A stretch of 64,000 nt of DNA from UPXZ01 sp047974405 (GCA_047974405.1 JBKECI010000019.1:65324-129323), one strand, 5' to 3'. Positions 1-9,905 are shown, counted from the first letter of the stretch. The notes: generated from the sequence alone by a model not told the origin. Numbers and translations: made by a program.

Positions 1-1
1 G

Positions 2-40
2 GTGCATAATGACAAAGTAAAAGATTTTTTGGCAAAATAG
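2..40 (+). CDS. 3' end of an unidentified protein
   Basis: The window opens inside a reading frame that encodes twelve residues ending in FLAK and stops at TAG (38-40). A strong terminator follows within 40 bases, which supports a real gene end. The piece is too short to name. Confidence 0.45.
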   Translation: MHNDKVKDFLAK

Positions 41-71
41 AGTTTTTTCCAAACAAAATATTTATCGTATA

Positions 72-106
72 GCGGTTGTTTCCAAAGAGACAACCGTTCT
101 TTTTTG
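72..106 (+). terminator. Rho-independent terminator
   Basis: A 7-bp perfect stem (CGGTTGT at 73-79, ACAACCG at 90-96) is followed by a T-rich tract to 106. It closes the partial plus-strand gene at the window start and faces the convergent nuclease gene. Confidence 0.75.
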
Positions 107-123
107 TGTAAAGATACGTGAGT

Positions 124-2061
124 TTATTCCACCAATATGATATGTTTAGCTATTGTTCCCTCTCCCAACAGCCTTACAATATAAGCGCCGGGAGGTAAAC
201 CCATAGCTTTGGGGTTCAACATTTGCTCATTGTTTTGAATTTGCTCTTCAAACAGTTTTATTCCACTTAGCGAATAAATTTGAACATATCCGCCCTCTCC
301 ATTTTTTATTGTAAAAACCTTTTTTACAAATGTTGGATATATTTTTACCCTTTCATTAAACGGCGACAAACCTATATCGCTTGTTTCACCCAATGAAATG
401 CCTACTACTATCGGGTCATGGTCGGAGCAGCGATACATATCGGGCTGGTAGTTGGAACCATCGTATCCAAACACCGCCTGTTCGTCTGCATTGATATGAA
501 AAGCACATATTCCCGTAATTTGTTTTGTCATACTTGCATTAGCCAGCGCATGATCTAAATAGCCGGTTTCGCCATTATACACATAACTGTATGAGGTGTC
601 AGGGTAAAAGTGCTGGTGTAAATCGATGTAGCCGCTGTTTGTAAAAATACGAATTGGGTCTTCTTGGGCGTAAGCATTTAAGTCACCCATAACAATTGCA
701 TCGTCATCACTGTAGTAACTTTTATTTTGATTGATAAAATTGACAATAGACGTTGCCTCCAGTTTTCTTGTGTAGTTGTAACAGCTTTGCCCGTCTTTCT
801 GGTCGGCATTTTCTCCTGTGGCAGAGCTGCAGCCACTTTTTGCCTTAAGGTGGTTGATGCTTAGCAGAAATTTCTCTCCGTTAGACTTCAACGTAAATGC
901 CTGTAACATTTTGCGGTTGTAAGGCGATGGCGAATTGTTTTCTTTCAAGTTTTTATAGGGCAAAACTTTATCTGTACGATAGATGTATCCTACCTTGGTG
1001 TAAGTTCCGTTTATGGAACTACCATCGTTGATGTAAGTGTAATGGTTTCCTGTGGCGGAGGTCAGTGCGTCCGATAATTTGGTTAATGCCCCTTGTCCCT
1101 GCTCTATCTCTGCAACTCCATATATATCGGCATCAATGGCTTTCATCGCCTGAATTATTTTTGTGTGTTGTCTGTCAGACTCAGTCTGATTGTTTGGTCC
1201 GTAGCCTTGCCCTAAGTTTTGGGTCAGATAATACTCTAAGTTGAATCCACAGATTTTCAGATTGTACTCTCCCAAGTCAAAAGGGGCAGTCGGTCTTGGG
1301 TTGCCATAAAAAGGGACAGGCAACGATGTGGGATAAATTGTATATTTGGAATAAGCGTAATCTACTACCGCTTGTAGGTTGTCAATTTTTTCACCGGTAC
1401 GGCGTGTTCCATTTTGGTCTGCAAAAACAATGGGAGAGTGGTAGTTTGTTGTTATGGCATCATCCAAATATATAGGGGTAAGGTTGTTTATATTCACTTG
1501 TGCTATATATTCGGCAGAACCAGGTAAAGTGATATTGGTAGGGGAGGGTTTTCGCCGGTTTCCCAGTTCCAATTCTCCGTAGATTTGTAGATTGCGATTA
1601 CCGTTTACGAATAGTGTTTGATCGAATTCAATCAGCATCCCTTCGTATTGCTCCCAGTTAAAATTAGCGGGGTCGAAAACGACTTTTGTTATTGGTAGAG
1701 CATTGTTGTTTGAAAGGAGAGTTATTGATGAAGGATTTATTAGTTGAGTACGTCCGCTATATTCGTTTACTGTGGCTTGTAGGCGTATCTTATCTCCTAC
1801 ACTAATATTGCTTTCGGGGGTATATACAAAAATCCCATCTGAGGTGTTTGTATTTCCATCACCAAGTGCGTCTTGTAGGAAAAATCCGTTTATTTTTCCA
1901 TTGCCTATATATTTGGCGGTAACTATGCCCGAAGTTTTTATTAGATTTCCGTTATAGGCACTAATATTCCCTGTTCCCTGTATTTGAGAAATAGTCAGTG
2001 GAACTTGAGCGGTAAGTTGCCAAAAAATGGAAAGCAGTATGAGTGTACAGAGTTGTTTCAT
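124..2061 (-). CDS. ExeM/NucH-like secreted endonuclease with T9SS C-terminal domain
   Basis: A 645-aa secreted nuclease of the endonuclease/exonuclease/phosphatase (EEP) fold. A signal peptide spans about residues 1-19, an OB-fold-like region about 20-250, and the EEP domain about 265-557. Expected metal and catalytic positions are visible: N274, E318/E320, H404, D460 with N462 in GDLN, and D547-H548 in SDHDP. The last 75 residues, starting with VKIYP and ending in a short beta-strand with basic residues, resemble a type A T9SS sorting domain, so the protein is probably exported across the outer membrane. The likely role is extracellular DNA degradation for nutrients. It is convergent with the partial gene at the left edge. 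The family assignment is firm; substrate preference is inferred. Confidence 0.85.
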   Translation of the reverse strand: MKQLCTLILLSIFWQLTAQVPLTISQIQGTGNISAYNGNLIKTSGIVTAKYIGNGKINGFFLQDALGDGNTNTSDGIFVYTPESNISVGDKIRLQATVNEYSGRTQLINPSSITLLSNNNALPITKVVFDPANFNWEQYEGMLIEFDQTLFVNGNRNLQIYGELELGNRRKPSPTNITLPGSAEYIAQVNINNLTPIYLDDAITTNYHSPIVFADQNGTRRTGEKIDNLQAVVDYAYSKYTIYPTSLPVPFYGNPRPTAPFDLGEYNLKICGFNLEYYLTQNLGQGYGPNNQTESDRQHTKIIQAMKAIDADIYGVAEIEQGQGALTKLSDALTSATGNHYTYINDGSSINGTYTKVGYIYRTDKVLPYKNLKENNSPSPYNRKMLQAFTLKSNGEKFLLSINHLKAKSGCSSATGENADQKDGQSCYNYTRKLEATSIVNFINQNKSYYSDDDAIVMGDLNAYAQEDPIRIFTNSGYIDLHQHFYPDTSYSYVYNGETGYLDHALANASMTKQITGICAFHINADEQAVFGYDGSNYQPDMYRCSDHDPIVVGISLGETSDIGLSPFNERVKIYPTFVKKVFTIKNGEGGYVQIYSLSGIKLFEEQIQNNEQMLNPKAMGLPPGAYIVRLLGEGTIAKHIILVE

Positions 2062-2156
2062 AAAATTATCTACAAAAAAGCAAAAGTACTCATTAGATTT
2101 CTTTTTCTGCTATGGTTGTATCCCATATTTTCGAAATATGCAGAAAAGTCCTAACT

Positions 2157-2201
2157 TACTCCCTAAACTTTGAGCTAAATCAGTCCGGATTTTGGGGAGT
2201 A
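2157..2201. repeat. Hairpin repeat, related to a copy at 63.76 kb
   Basis: In the 310-bp gap between two minus-strand genes lies an imperfect inverted repeat: TACTCCCTAAA (2157-2167) pairs with TTTTGGGGAGTA (2190-2201). Its segment 2166-2201 matches the reverse strand of 63755-63790 at 32 of 36 positions. No transposase is near. It may be a remnant of an insertion-sequence end or a small non-autonomous repeat; I do not recognise a named family. The rest of the gap (2202-2371) shows nothing I can assign. Confidence 0.6.
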
Positions 2202-2371
2202 GTATACCGGGGAGAGGTGATAGGTTTTTCGGTCAAAGTCAAGAAAAATTACCTAGACGTATCATTTTCATAGAGTACCGGTGATTTGCAAAGAGGTTTT
2301 TTGCCTCTAAAACTCCGACTTATTCACGTTTTTGTTGTATAGTTGCGTTTCGTTTTTCTAAAGTTTTTAGT

Positions 2372-3577
2372 TTATTTGTCGGCGTATTGAAACACATTAA
2401 ACGGTATGGCTTTTCCTTTTATTTTTAACACTACAACACCATGGGGTGGGATTAGCTTACTTATTTGGGGAGTTGTAGATATAGTCGATTTGTCTTTTGT
2501 CCATAGGTTTTTTGTCGTATATCCTTCTTTTGCATTAATTCCTATTTCTTTTATCTTAAAACTATAGGTTTGTGCTTGGTTTGTTTTGTTAAGTAATGCC
2601 ACTACAACCTCTCCGCTCATTGTGGAGACTAATGGCTTTGCCCACAATTGTATGGTGTCGTTGTTAAGGATTCTTCGTGCCTGATATACGAATGGCGCTT
2701 GATTGATGTCGATAAGTTCTTGATTGGTAATTATAGATATGGTCTGCTCTGTTATTTTTGTTAAGTCATTTCCTAAAATTAAGGGGGAGTGCATTAAACA
2801 CCACATTGAAAATTGTGCTTTGTCTTCTTCGTATGTCATACCACGTCCTACCTGAAGCATGTCCATATCGTTGTAATGCCCACGTGATGCATACATCCAT
2901 AAATCGGCATTGGCATCTATAGTATTTAGCACAGAATTGAAGTTGGCTCGTAAATCGCCGGCAATGCGCCACGAGTGGGCAATTTGGGTTACCCATTTTC
3001 CGGGAAACTCCCAGCGGCAAACATTGAATACTACCTCCGGTTTTATGCTTTTTGCTAATGTTGCTATTTCGGTATAACGCATTTCTTCGTCCAGGTTAAG
3101 CCACTTGCCTCCACACCAATCCACTTTTAAGAAATCGTAATTCCATTCTTTTAGAAACGTTGTTAAATCCTGTTCATCATGTCCATACATTCCCATACCA
3201 ACACTTATCGTATCTTTGTCGTAATGGCAACCACAGGTATTGATACCGGCATCGGTATATATACCGGCTTTGAACCCTTTGGAATGAATATAAGTTGCAA
3301 GGCTTTTCATTCCGGAAGGAAAACGTGTCGGGTGGCAAAGAATTTTTCCGTCTTCATTGCGTCCGCCAAAGAATCCATCATCAATATTTATGTATTGGTA
3401 ACCATATTTTTTAAGACCTAATTTGGATAGGGCATCGGCTTGTGATTTGATAATATCTTCACTGATATTTACGTGGTAGTTGTTCCAGCTTGCCCAACCC
3501 ATGATTGGAGAGTTTTGAGAAAAAATGAAGGCGGGTATTATGCTGACTATCAACACTATAAAAATATTTTTTTGCAT
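2372..3577 (-). CDS. Alpha-galactosidase, glycoside hydrolase family 27
   Basis: A 401-aa enzyme that should release terminal alpha-galactose (or beta-L-arabinopyranose) from glycans. A signal peptide of about 20 residues puts it outside the cytoplasm. The N-terminal MGWASWN motif (residues 26-32), the DDGFF motif near 66 and KVDWCGG (151-157) are typical of GH27. By family knowledge D153 is the nucleophile and D208, in IAGD, is the acid/base. A C-terminal beta-sandwich domain occupies roughly residues 305-395. It stands alone, with no SusC/SusD pair nearby, so it is not part of a classical polysaccharide utilisation locus within this window. Confidence 0.9.
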   Translation of the reverse strand: MQKNIFIVLIVSIIPAFIFSQNSPIMGWASWNNYHVNISEDIIKSQADALSKLGLKKYGYQYINIDDGFFGGRNEDGKILCHPTRFPSGMKSLATYIHSKGFKAGIYTDAGINTCGCHYDKDTISVGMGMYGHDEQDLTTFLKEWNYDFLKVDWCGGKWLNLDEEMRYTEIATLAKSIKPEVVFNVCRWEFPGKWVTQIAHSWRIAGDLRANFNSVLNTIDANADLWMYASRGHYNDMDMLQVGRGMTYEEDKAQFSMWCLMHSPLILGNDLTKITEQTISIITNQELIDINQAPFVYQARRILNNDTIQLWAKPLVSTMSGEVVVALLNKTNQAQTYSFKIKEIGINAKEGYTTKNLWTKDKSTISTTPQISKLIPPHGVVVLKIKGKAIPFNVFQYADK

Positions 3578-3773
3578 GATACTGTGTTTTTTAGGTGGAT
3601 ATTCTTATCTGTTTGTTTTGGTCTATTTTGTTGGTTGCCGGACTATTAAATGTACCGAATTTTAACTTATATTCTATCTGTTTTTATTGTTCTTACGGAG
3701 CTTTTATTATTTTTTTAAACTCTCTTTGTTTTTCTGTCATTTTTGTTCGTGGTGTAATTTTAATTGTTATTGG

Positions 3774-5873
3774 TCAGCTTATAGCTCCCCAGTTTATGAC
3801 ATTTGTTTTAATTTTCTTCAGTTGTATGGCCAATACCCTATTTTGGGGAAGTGATAGTTGCGGGTCTTCCTCCAAAATTTCCATTACAGTATTTCTCGCA
3901 ATTTCCAGCATCTTTCCATCTTGTGCCAGATTACTTATTTTCAATTCAAAAGGCATCCCGCTCTGTTGTGTTCCCTCCATGTCTCCGGGTCCGCGCAGTC
4001 TCAAATCGGCTTCGGCTATTTCAAAACCATTGTTGGTACGGGTCATAATTTCCATACGACGGCGAGAAATTTTGGAAAGCTTTACCCCTGTAAGCAGAAT
4101 ACAATAAGACTGGTTTGCTCCCCGTCCCACTCTTCCTCGCAATTGATGCAATTGAGACAAACCGAAACGTTCGGCACTTTCTATAACCATTACCGATGCG
4201 TTTGGCACATTTACCCCCACCTCTATCACGGTGGTTGCCACCATCAATTGTGTTTTGCCCGACACAAATTTTTGCATTTCGGTATCTTTATCGGCAGGTT
4301 TCATTTTGCCATGTACCATGCTTATCTGAAATTTAGGCAACATCTCTTTGAAATAACTGTATCCCTCTTCCAAATTCATCAAATCCATTTTTTCTGATTC
4401 CTGTATTAGTGGATAAACCACGTAAACTTGCCGTCCGGCATCTATTTGTTTAATCAAAAAGGTTAGCAATGAGTTTCTTTTCGTTTCAAAATAGTGCGTG
4501 GTTTGAATGGGTTTTCTGCCCGGAGGAAGTTCGTCGATAATCGATATGCTCAAATCACCGTAATACGTCATTGCTAGTGTACGTGGGATGGGGGTGGCGG
4601 TCATTACAAGAATATGTGGCGGGCGATTGTTCTTTGACCATAACCGCGAGCGTTGTTCCACCCCAAAGCGGTGTTGTTCATCGATGATTACCAGCCCGAG
4701 ATTGTCGAAAATCACTTTGTCTTCAATCAGAGCATGGGTGCCGATAAGGATTTTTAGCGAGCCGTTTTCCAATTTTTCATGAATCTCTTTGCGGGCTTTT
4801 TGCTTTGTCGAGCCTGTTAAAAGGGCAATTTCCACGTTCATGCCTTTAAGAAACTCCAAAATAGTTGCAAAGTGCTGATTGGCGAGAATTTCGGTGGGAG
4901 CCATAATGCAAGACTGAAAACCGTTGTCGTTGGCAATAAGCATTGCCATTAGTGCAACAAGTGTTTTTCCGCTTCCTACGTCACCTTGCAGCAAGCGATT
5001 CATTTGAATTCCTGAGGCTACATCAGCACGTATCTCTCTTACTACCTTTTTTTGAGCATTAGTAAGTTCGAAGGGCAAATTATTATAAAAAAAAGTATTG
5101 AAATATTCTCCTATTTTTGAGAAAACAAACCCTTCGTAGTGTGTTTCCCTCCATTTTTTTTGTCTCAAAATGCTTAGTTGAATATAAAAAAGCTCTTCAA
5201 ACTTAAATCGTTGGCGGGCTCTGCTTAATAAACCACTGTCTTTTGGGAAATGAATATTGATAAACGACTCGGTCAGGTTCATTAGCTTAAAACGATGGAG
5301 AATATGGGCGGGAAGAGTTTCCGAAACGCCGATTTTAATCTGATTAACTACCGGAAAGAGTATTTTTTGAATTGCTTTGGAGTTGAGAAAATTGCTTTTC
5401 ATCTTCTCAGTAGTGTGATAAAATGGTTGAAACCCCATTTGTTCCGGCGATGGAAGTTGCGAGGGTAAATCTATATCGGGGTGTACCATATTGTAACGAC
5501 CGTTAAAAAGGGTTGGTTTCCCAAAAACAATGTATTCAATTCCTGTTTTGTATTTTTCAAGAGCATATCTTACACCCTGAAACCAGACCAGTTCAATATT
5601 GCTTTCTCCATCGGTAAAAATTGCCGATAAACGCTGCTTGTGTCTTTCACCAATTTTCTCAAAACGTACAATCTTTCCTCTCAACTGAATGTAGGTGTCT
5701 TCGTTGGCAATTTCTCTTATCCTGTAGAAACGGCTTCGGTCGATATACCTGTAAGGATAGTGGCGCAAAATATCTTCAACGGTATGCATAGCAAGCTCGT
5801 TTTTCAACAGTTCTGCTCGCTTGGCACCTACGCCTGCGATAAACTTTATGTCTTGTTGGAGAAAATCCATCAA
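3774..5873 (-). CDS. recG: ATP-dependent DNA helicase RecG
   Basis: A 699-aa branched-DNA helicase that remodels stalled replication forks and Holliday junctions. Visible in order: an N-terminal OB-fold wedge domain (about residues 60-160), the Walker A motif GDVGSGKT, a DEQH box in place of DEAH (as in the RecG/Mfd group), the TATPIPRT motif III, and the GRVGRG motif VI. The length is typical. The stop codon is TGA, evidence that this part of the window uses the standard code. The ispD gene lies 13 bp upstream on the same strand, so the two are probably co-transcribed. Confidence 0.97.
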   Translation of the reverse strand: MMDFLQQDIKFIAGVGAKRAELLKNELAMHTVEDILRHYPYRYIDRSRFYRIREIANEDTYIQLRGKIVRFEKIGERHKQRLSAIFTDGESNIELVWFQGVRYALEKYKTGIEYIVFGKPTLFNGRYNMVHPDIDLPSQLPSPEQMGFQPFYHTTEKMKSNFLNSKAIQKILFPVVNQIKIGVSETLPAHILHRFKLMNLTESFINIHFPKDSGLLSRARQRFKFEELFYIQLSILRQKKWRETHYEGFVFSKIGEYFNTFFYNNLPFELTNAQKKVVREIRADVASGIQMNRLLQGDVGSGKTLVALMAMLIANDNGFQSCIMAPTEILANQHFATILEFLKGMNVEIALLTGSTKQKARKEIHEKLENGSLKILIGTHALIEDKVIFDNLGLVIIDEQHRFGVEQRSRLWSKNNRPPHILVMTATPIPRTLAMTYYGDLSISIIDELPPGRKPIQTTHYFETKRNSLLTFLIKQIDAGRQVYVVYPLIQESEKMDLMNLEEGYSYFKEMLPKFQISMVHGKMKPADKDTEMQKFVSGKTQLMVATTVIEVGVNVPNASVMVIESAERFGLSQLHQLRGRVGRGANQSYCILLTGVKLSKISRRRMEIMTRTNNGFEIAEADLRLRGPGDMEGTQQSGMPFELKISNLAQDGKMLEIARNTVMEILEEDPQLSLPQNRVLAIQLKKIKTNVINWGAIS

Positions 5874-5886
5874 TTCTTATTTGCTA

Positions 5887-6555
5887 TTATTTCAGTAAAG
5901 ACTCCGCTATATTAATATCGATGGGGGTGGTGATTTTTATGTTTTCACGGTTTCCTTCCACCAATTCTACTTTGTGGCCGGCACTTTCCACCACCGAAGC
6001 ATCGTCCGTAAAACTTTTTGAGTAAGGTAGCTCGTAACATTTTTTGAGAATAGAAGAGTCAAAAACCTGCGGAGTTTGTACTAATTTGAATTTTGTACGA
6101 TCTTCGGGATGGCTATTCGAAAAATCTTCTACCCGACGAATACTGTCTGTCAAATCTATCACAGGAATCACAGCTTGATGATTTTTTACGGCAACGAAAC
6201 ATCTTCCAAGCGTTTCGCTACTTACAAGCGGTCTTACCCCATCGTGAATCGCGACGTACTTTGTATCAACTTTTTGCAATCCGTTCTTTACAGATAAAAA
6301 CCTTGTCTCCCCCCCTTTAACAACAGAGTGAGGTACCGTAAAATGATGCTTTTTGCATAATTTTACCCAAAATTCCATATGATCTTCGGGCAAAACAAGA
6401 ATAATGGACATATCGGAAGAATATCTATAAAAACACTCCAACGTATGCATCAATACAGGTTTGTTGGATAATTCCAAAAACTGTTTCGGCATATCAACAT
6501 TCATACGAACTCCTCTGCCTCCTGCCACAACAATAATGCTTATTTCCCGATTCAT
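5887..6555 (-). CDS. ispD: 2-C-methyl-D-erythritol 4-phosphate cytidylyltransferase
   Basis: A 222-aa cytoplasmic enzyme of the non-mevalonate isoprenoid pathway that joins CTP and methylerythritol phosphate. The N-terminal nucleotide-binding loop AGGRGVRM followed by PKQF (residues about 11-27) and the HDGVRPLV motif near 105 are diagnostic. The length matches the family. It is 13 bp upstream of recG in the same direction, forming a two-gene unit. Confidence 0.95.
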   Translation of the reverse strand: MNREISIIVVAGGRGVRMNVDMPKQFLELSNKPVLMHTLECFYRYSSDMSIILVLPEDHMEFWVKLCKKHHFTVPHSVVKGGETRFLSVKNGLQKVDTKYVAIHDGVRPLVSSETLGRCFVAVKNHQAVIPVIDLTDSIRRVEDFSNSHPEDRTKFKLVQTPQVFDSSILKKCYELPYSKSFTDDASVVESAGHKVELVEGNRENIKITTPIDINIAESLLK

Positions 6556-6691
6556 CCGGCGTTATCTATTTGATTTTACTACTTTGATGGCAAAGATACA
6601 AAATTTTGAGTTTACTTATACATTGATTCGGGACAAGGCTAAAGTTTCGACATTTTCATAGAAATAATGGATTAAAATGAATACAAATTTA

Positions 6692-6699
6692 TACCTTTG
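6692..6699 (+). promoter_or_regulatory. Bacteroidetes-type -7 box (TACCTTTG)
   Basis: The sequence fits the TAnnTTTG consensus of the Bacteroidetes primary sigma factor. It lies 20 bases before an ATG at 6719, which decides the start of the SPOR-domain gene against an upstream in-frame ATG at 6677. Confidence 0.65.
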
Positions 6700-6718
6700 T
6701 AAAAAAAAAGTGGAAAAA

Positions 6719-7207
6719 ATGAGAAGATTAATTTTGTTTGTTGGCTTTATTCTTTTCTGTAAGGGTTACGGGATTTCACAAAGTAGCACAAATCAACCAG
6801 ATAAAAGCAAACCGGCTATTATCAAAGATATCGAAAAGGATAACGGGGCTCCTTCCAATATCCATCTTTATCAAGATTCAAAAATCATAGATTTGCTCAA
6901 TGCTTATACCAACCGCATCGATTTGACTGTACCCTATACTGGACCGGGCTATCGTGTGCAGGTATTTTCGAGTAATAACTACAAAACAGCCAAAAGCGAT
7001 GCAGCGCGGATAGAACAACGCTTGAGAAACGGATTTCCCGAACACCAAGTGTATATAATATACGTCTCTCCTTTTTGGAAAGTAAGAGTAGGGGATTTTC
7101 GCACTTCGCAAGATGCCCAAAAACTTCGCTCCGAAATAATACAGATTTACCCCGATATACGAAAAGATTGTTACACGGTAAGAGAAAGCAGGGTAAAAAT
7201 TAATTGA
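6719..7207 (+). CDS. SPOR-domain periplasmic protein
   Basis: About 162 aa. The start at 6719 places a hydrophobic signal segment (MRRLILFVGF) at the N-terminus and follows the -7 box at 6692. After a polar linker, the C-terminal half contains a SPOR domain: GYRVQVFSSNN begins the first strand, and WKVRVGDF begins the second half-repeat. SPOR domains bind peptidoglycan stripped of side peptides at the division site. The TGA stop overlaps the ORF region of folE, whose ATG is 9 bp downstream, so the two genes are probably co-transcribed. The function beyond septal peptidoglycan binding is not evident. Confidence 0.8.
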   Translation: MRRLILFVGFILFCKGYGISQSSTNQPDKSKPAIIKDIEKDNGAPSNIHLYQDSKIIDLLNAYTNRIDLTVPYTGPGYRVQVFSSNNYKTAKSDAARIEQRLRNGFPEHQVYIIYVSPFWKVRVGDFRTSQDAQKLRSEIIQIYPDIRKDCYTVRESRVKIN

Positions 7208-7215
7208 AACAGAAA

Positions 7216-7809
7216 ATGGATAATTTTGCAAACAATTTGATAGAGTTTGACAATCAAAAAACAACACTTTTAGCAGAAAAATACAGAGAAATACTTAATG
7301 CCTTAGGAGAAGATGCGCAACGCGAAGGATTGATAAAAACTCCGGAAAGGGTAGCCAAGGCAATGCAGTTTTTTATGCAGGGCTATGAGCAAGACCCCGA
7401 AAAAATTATCCGTTCGGCAATGTTTACCGAGGATTACAAGCAAATGGTCATTGTTAAAGATATCGATTTCTACTCAATGTGTGAGCATCATATGCTTCCT
7501 TTTTTTGGGAAAGCCCATGTCGCTTACATCCCCAACAAAGAAATAACCGGATTGAGTAAAATAGCTCGTGTTGTTGATGTGTTTGCACACCGTTTGCAAG
7601 TGCAGGAGCGGCTTACTACACAAATAAAAGAGTGTATCCAAAATACGTTGGCACCAATGGGAGTGATTGTAGTTATCGAAGCCCAACACTTGTGTATGCA
7701 GATGCGAGGCGTACAAAAACAGCATTCCGTTACCACCACTTCCGATTTTACGGGAGTCTTTCAGCAGGCAAAAACCCGTGAAGAATTTATGGAGTTGATA
7801 CGGAGATAG
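7216..7809 (+). CDS. folE: GTP cyclohydrolase I
   Basis: About 197 aa, starting at the ATG at 7216 rather than the TTG at 7204. It converts GTP to dihydroneopterin triphosphate, the entry to folate and pterin synthesis. Zinc ligands are visible in SMCEHHMLPF (one Cys and His residues) and in the later HLCM. The C-terminal QKQHSVTTTS segment is typical. The length fits the family, which forms a cytoplasmic homodecamer. Confidence 0.96.
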   Translation: MDNFANNLIEFDNQKTTLLAEKYREILNALGEDAQREGLIKTPERVAKAMQFFMQGYEQDPEKIIRSAMFTEDYKQMVIVKDIDFYSMCEHHMLPFFGKAHVAYIPNKEITGLSKIARVVDVFAHRLQVQERLTTQIKECIQNTLAPMGVIVVIEAQHLCMQMRGVQKQHSVTTTSDFTGVFQQAKTREEFMELIRR

Positions 7810-7880
7810 TATCCAAAATATTCTCAACGCAAAGCGATTATCAATATCAAAAAAAACATATTAAAAACAGTAAAACATAT

Positions 7881-8903
7881 ATGGCAGAAAAACAGGAAAA
7901 CATCCAAAAACCATCGTCAGACAAACTTAAAGCTTTGCAACTGGCTATGGATAAGATAGAAAAAGATCATGGAAAAGGCACCATTATGAAAATGGGTGAT
8001 AGCAAGGTGGAAGAAGTCTCGGTTATTCCTACCGGTTCTATCGGGCTGAACATAGCGTTGGGCGTAGGAGGCTATCCTCGCGGCAGAGTGATTGAAATTT
8101 TCGGACCTGAATCGTCCGGTAAGACCACATTGGCTATCCATGCCATTGCCGAAGCTCAAAAAGCAGGTGGGATTGCTGCATTTATTGATGCCGAGCATGC
8201 CTTTGACCGTTTTTATGCTGAAAAATTGGGGATAAATACAGACGAGTTGCTCATTTCGCAGCCCGACAACGGAGAGCAGGCACTTGAAATAGCAGACCAA
8301 TTGATTCGTTCGGCAGCCGTTGATATCATAGTGATCGACTCGGTTGCAGCTTTAACACCCAAGAAAGAAATTGAAGGAGATATGGGAGATTCCAATGTGG
8401 GATTGCAAGCGCGCTTGATGTCGCAAGCATTACGAAAACTAGCCTCTACAATTAATAAGACTAGCACTACATGCATATTTATCAACCAGTTGCGCGAAAA
8501 AATAGGGGTAATGTTTGGCAATCCCGAAACAACTACCGGTGGAAATGCCCTTAAATTTTATGCTTCTGTTCGATTAGACATTCGCCGTATCAGCCAGTTG
8601 AAAGATGGAGACGAAATTACCGGAAATCAAACGCGTGTGAAAGTTGTAAAAAACAAAGTAGCTCCCCCTTTCCGTAAAGCCGAATTTGATATTATGTTTG
8701 GCGAAGGTATTTCTCGTAGTGGCGAAATTTTGGATTTGGGCGTTGAATACGGTATTGTCAAAAAAAGCGGTTCATGGTTTAGCTATGGCGATACTAAATT
8801 GGCTCAAGGGAGGGATGGTGCCAAAAATGTGCTCCGAGATAATCCCGAATTGTCTGCAGAGCTGGAAGAAAAAATTATGATGGAAATGAAAAACAAAAAA
8901 TAA
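7881..8903 (+). CDS. recA: Recombinase RecA
   Basis: A 340-aa recombination and SOS protein. The Walker A motif GPESSGKTT lies near residue 73. Walker B (IIVIDSVAAL), the L1 loop (GDMGDSNVGLQARLMSQALR) and the L2 loop region around FINQLREKIGVMFGNPETTTGG are all intact. The length and C-terminal acidic/lysine tail are normal. It is followed by a bidirectional terminator. Confidence 0.98.
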   Translation: MAEKQENIQKPSSDKLKALQLAMDKIEKDHGKGTIMKMGDSKVEEVSVIPTGSIGLNIALGVGGYPRGRVIEIFGPESSGKTTLAIHAIAEAQKAGGIAAFIDAEHAFDRFYAEKLGINTDELLISQPDNGEQALEIADQLIRSAAVDIIVIDSVAALTPKKEIEGDMGDSNVGLQARLMSQALRKLASTINKTSTTCIFINQLREKIGVMFGNPETTTGGNALKFYASVRLDIRRISQLKDGDEITGNQTRVKVVKNKVAPPFRKAEFDIMFGEGISRSGEILDLGVEYGIVKKSGSWFSYGDTKLAQGRDGAKNVLRDNPELSAELEEKIMMEMKNKK

Positions 8904-8980
8904 TTTTTCTTCTGAAGAATAATAATTTGTGTTTTACTTTCAAACTCTTTTTGTCCGAGATTTTATACAGATAAAAAAAT

Positions 8981-9025
8981 AACCCGACACACACAAACTA
9001 TGTTGTATCGGGTTGATTTTTTTTA
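8981..9025 (+). terminator. Bidirectional terminator between recA and tonB-like gene
   Basis: The stem AACCCGA (8981-8987) pairs with TCGGGTT (9008-9014). A T tract follows on the plus strand and an A tract precedes it, so it can end both the recA transcript and the convergent exbB-exbD-tonB transcript. Confidence 0.8.
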
Positions 9026-9040
9026 TACAAGGATAGTTTT

Positions 9041-9865
9041 TTATTGCAATTTGAAACTTACCGGTACGTAGTATTTCACTTTTACTGCCGTACCACCTTG
9101 TTTGCCGGGTATCCACTTAGGCATAGAACGTATCACACGTACAGCCTCCTTGTCTAAGCTGGCATCTACGCTGCGAACAACTTTTACATCTTGTATGGAG
9201 CCGTCTCTGCCTACTACAAACTGGACAGTAACTTTCCCTTGGATATTGTTTTCTTGTGCAACTATCGGGTATCTGATATTGTCATGCAAATACTTCATAA
9301 GTTCAGCCTCTCCACCGGGAAATGAAGGGGGAACTTCCACCACCTCAAATATTTTTTCTTCCGGTTCTTCTGCTACTACTACTTTATTGTCTTGCAATGT
9401 TTTAATGTCAACGCCCGTCTCTTCGTTGGTACCTTTTACATCTGCCACCGAAATCGAAACTTTACTTTGGGTCAATTCCTCTTGAGATTTTATTTCATCT
9501 GCTTCGGTTACATCCTCGTCTTTCTTTATCACAGGAGCTGTAAACTTAATGGTACTTTTCAATTCGGGAGGTGGAGGAGCTTCAAATTGTTTTACCTGAT
9601 TCTCTTTTTTCACTTCCGGCTTGTCCAATTTGATGTCAGTCATTTCTACTGCTCCTATTTCTTGGTTATCCCCACCCATATTCAAGTATTTGAATAGCAT
9701 CGGGACACTAAAAGCGGCAACAGCAATGACTCCCACTACGATAAAGGCAAAACGATGCCTATTTCCAGAGGATCTGCGAAGCGTGTATGCGCCGTACTCT
9801 TTATTTTTGCCTTCAAAAATAATGTCGGTCCATGCATTTGAATTTAAATTAATATCATTTGCCAT
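9041..9865 (-). CDS. tonB: TonB-family energy transducer
   Basis: A 274-aa inner-membrane protein that couples proton motive force to outer-membrane TonB-dependent transporters. A short cytoplasmic N-terminus (EYGAYTLRR near 24-32 is a hallmark of Bacteroidetes TonB) precedes one membrane helix at about residues 39-60. A Pro/Glu/Lys-rich periplasmic spacer with PPPPEL follows, and the TonB C-terminal fold occupies about 190-274 with the YPIVAQENNIQGKV strand. It is the last gene of the exbB-exbD-exbD-tonB operon. Confidence 0.92.
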   Translation of the reverse strand: MANDINLNSNAWTDIIFEGKNKEYGAYTLRRSSGNRHRFAFIVVGVIAVAAFSVPMLFKYLNMGGDNQEIGAVEMTDIKLDKPEVKKENQVKQFEAPPPPELKSTIKFTAPVIKKDEDVTEADEIKSQEELTQSKVSISVADVKGTNEETGVDIKTLQDNKVVVAEEPEEKIFEVVEVPPSFPGGEAELMKYLHDNIRYPIVAQENNIQGKVTVQFVVGRDGSIQDVKVVRSVDASLDKEAVRVIRSMPKWIPGKQGGTAVKVKYYVPVSFKLQ

Positions 9866-9905
9866 TTTTTGTCTTTTTAGATATGAGATCGCGTATTACA
9901 AGAAT

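Noticed and set aside
3595..4107. Plus-strand 170-codon hydrophobic frame
   Set aside because: Its second half is the complement of the recG 3' end and it has no promoter or family signature.
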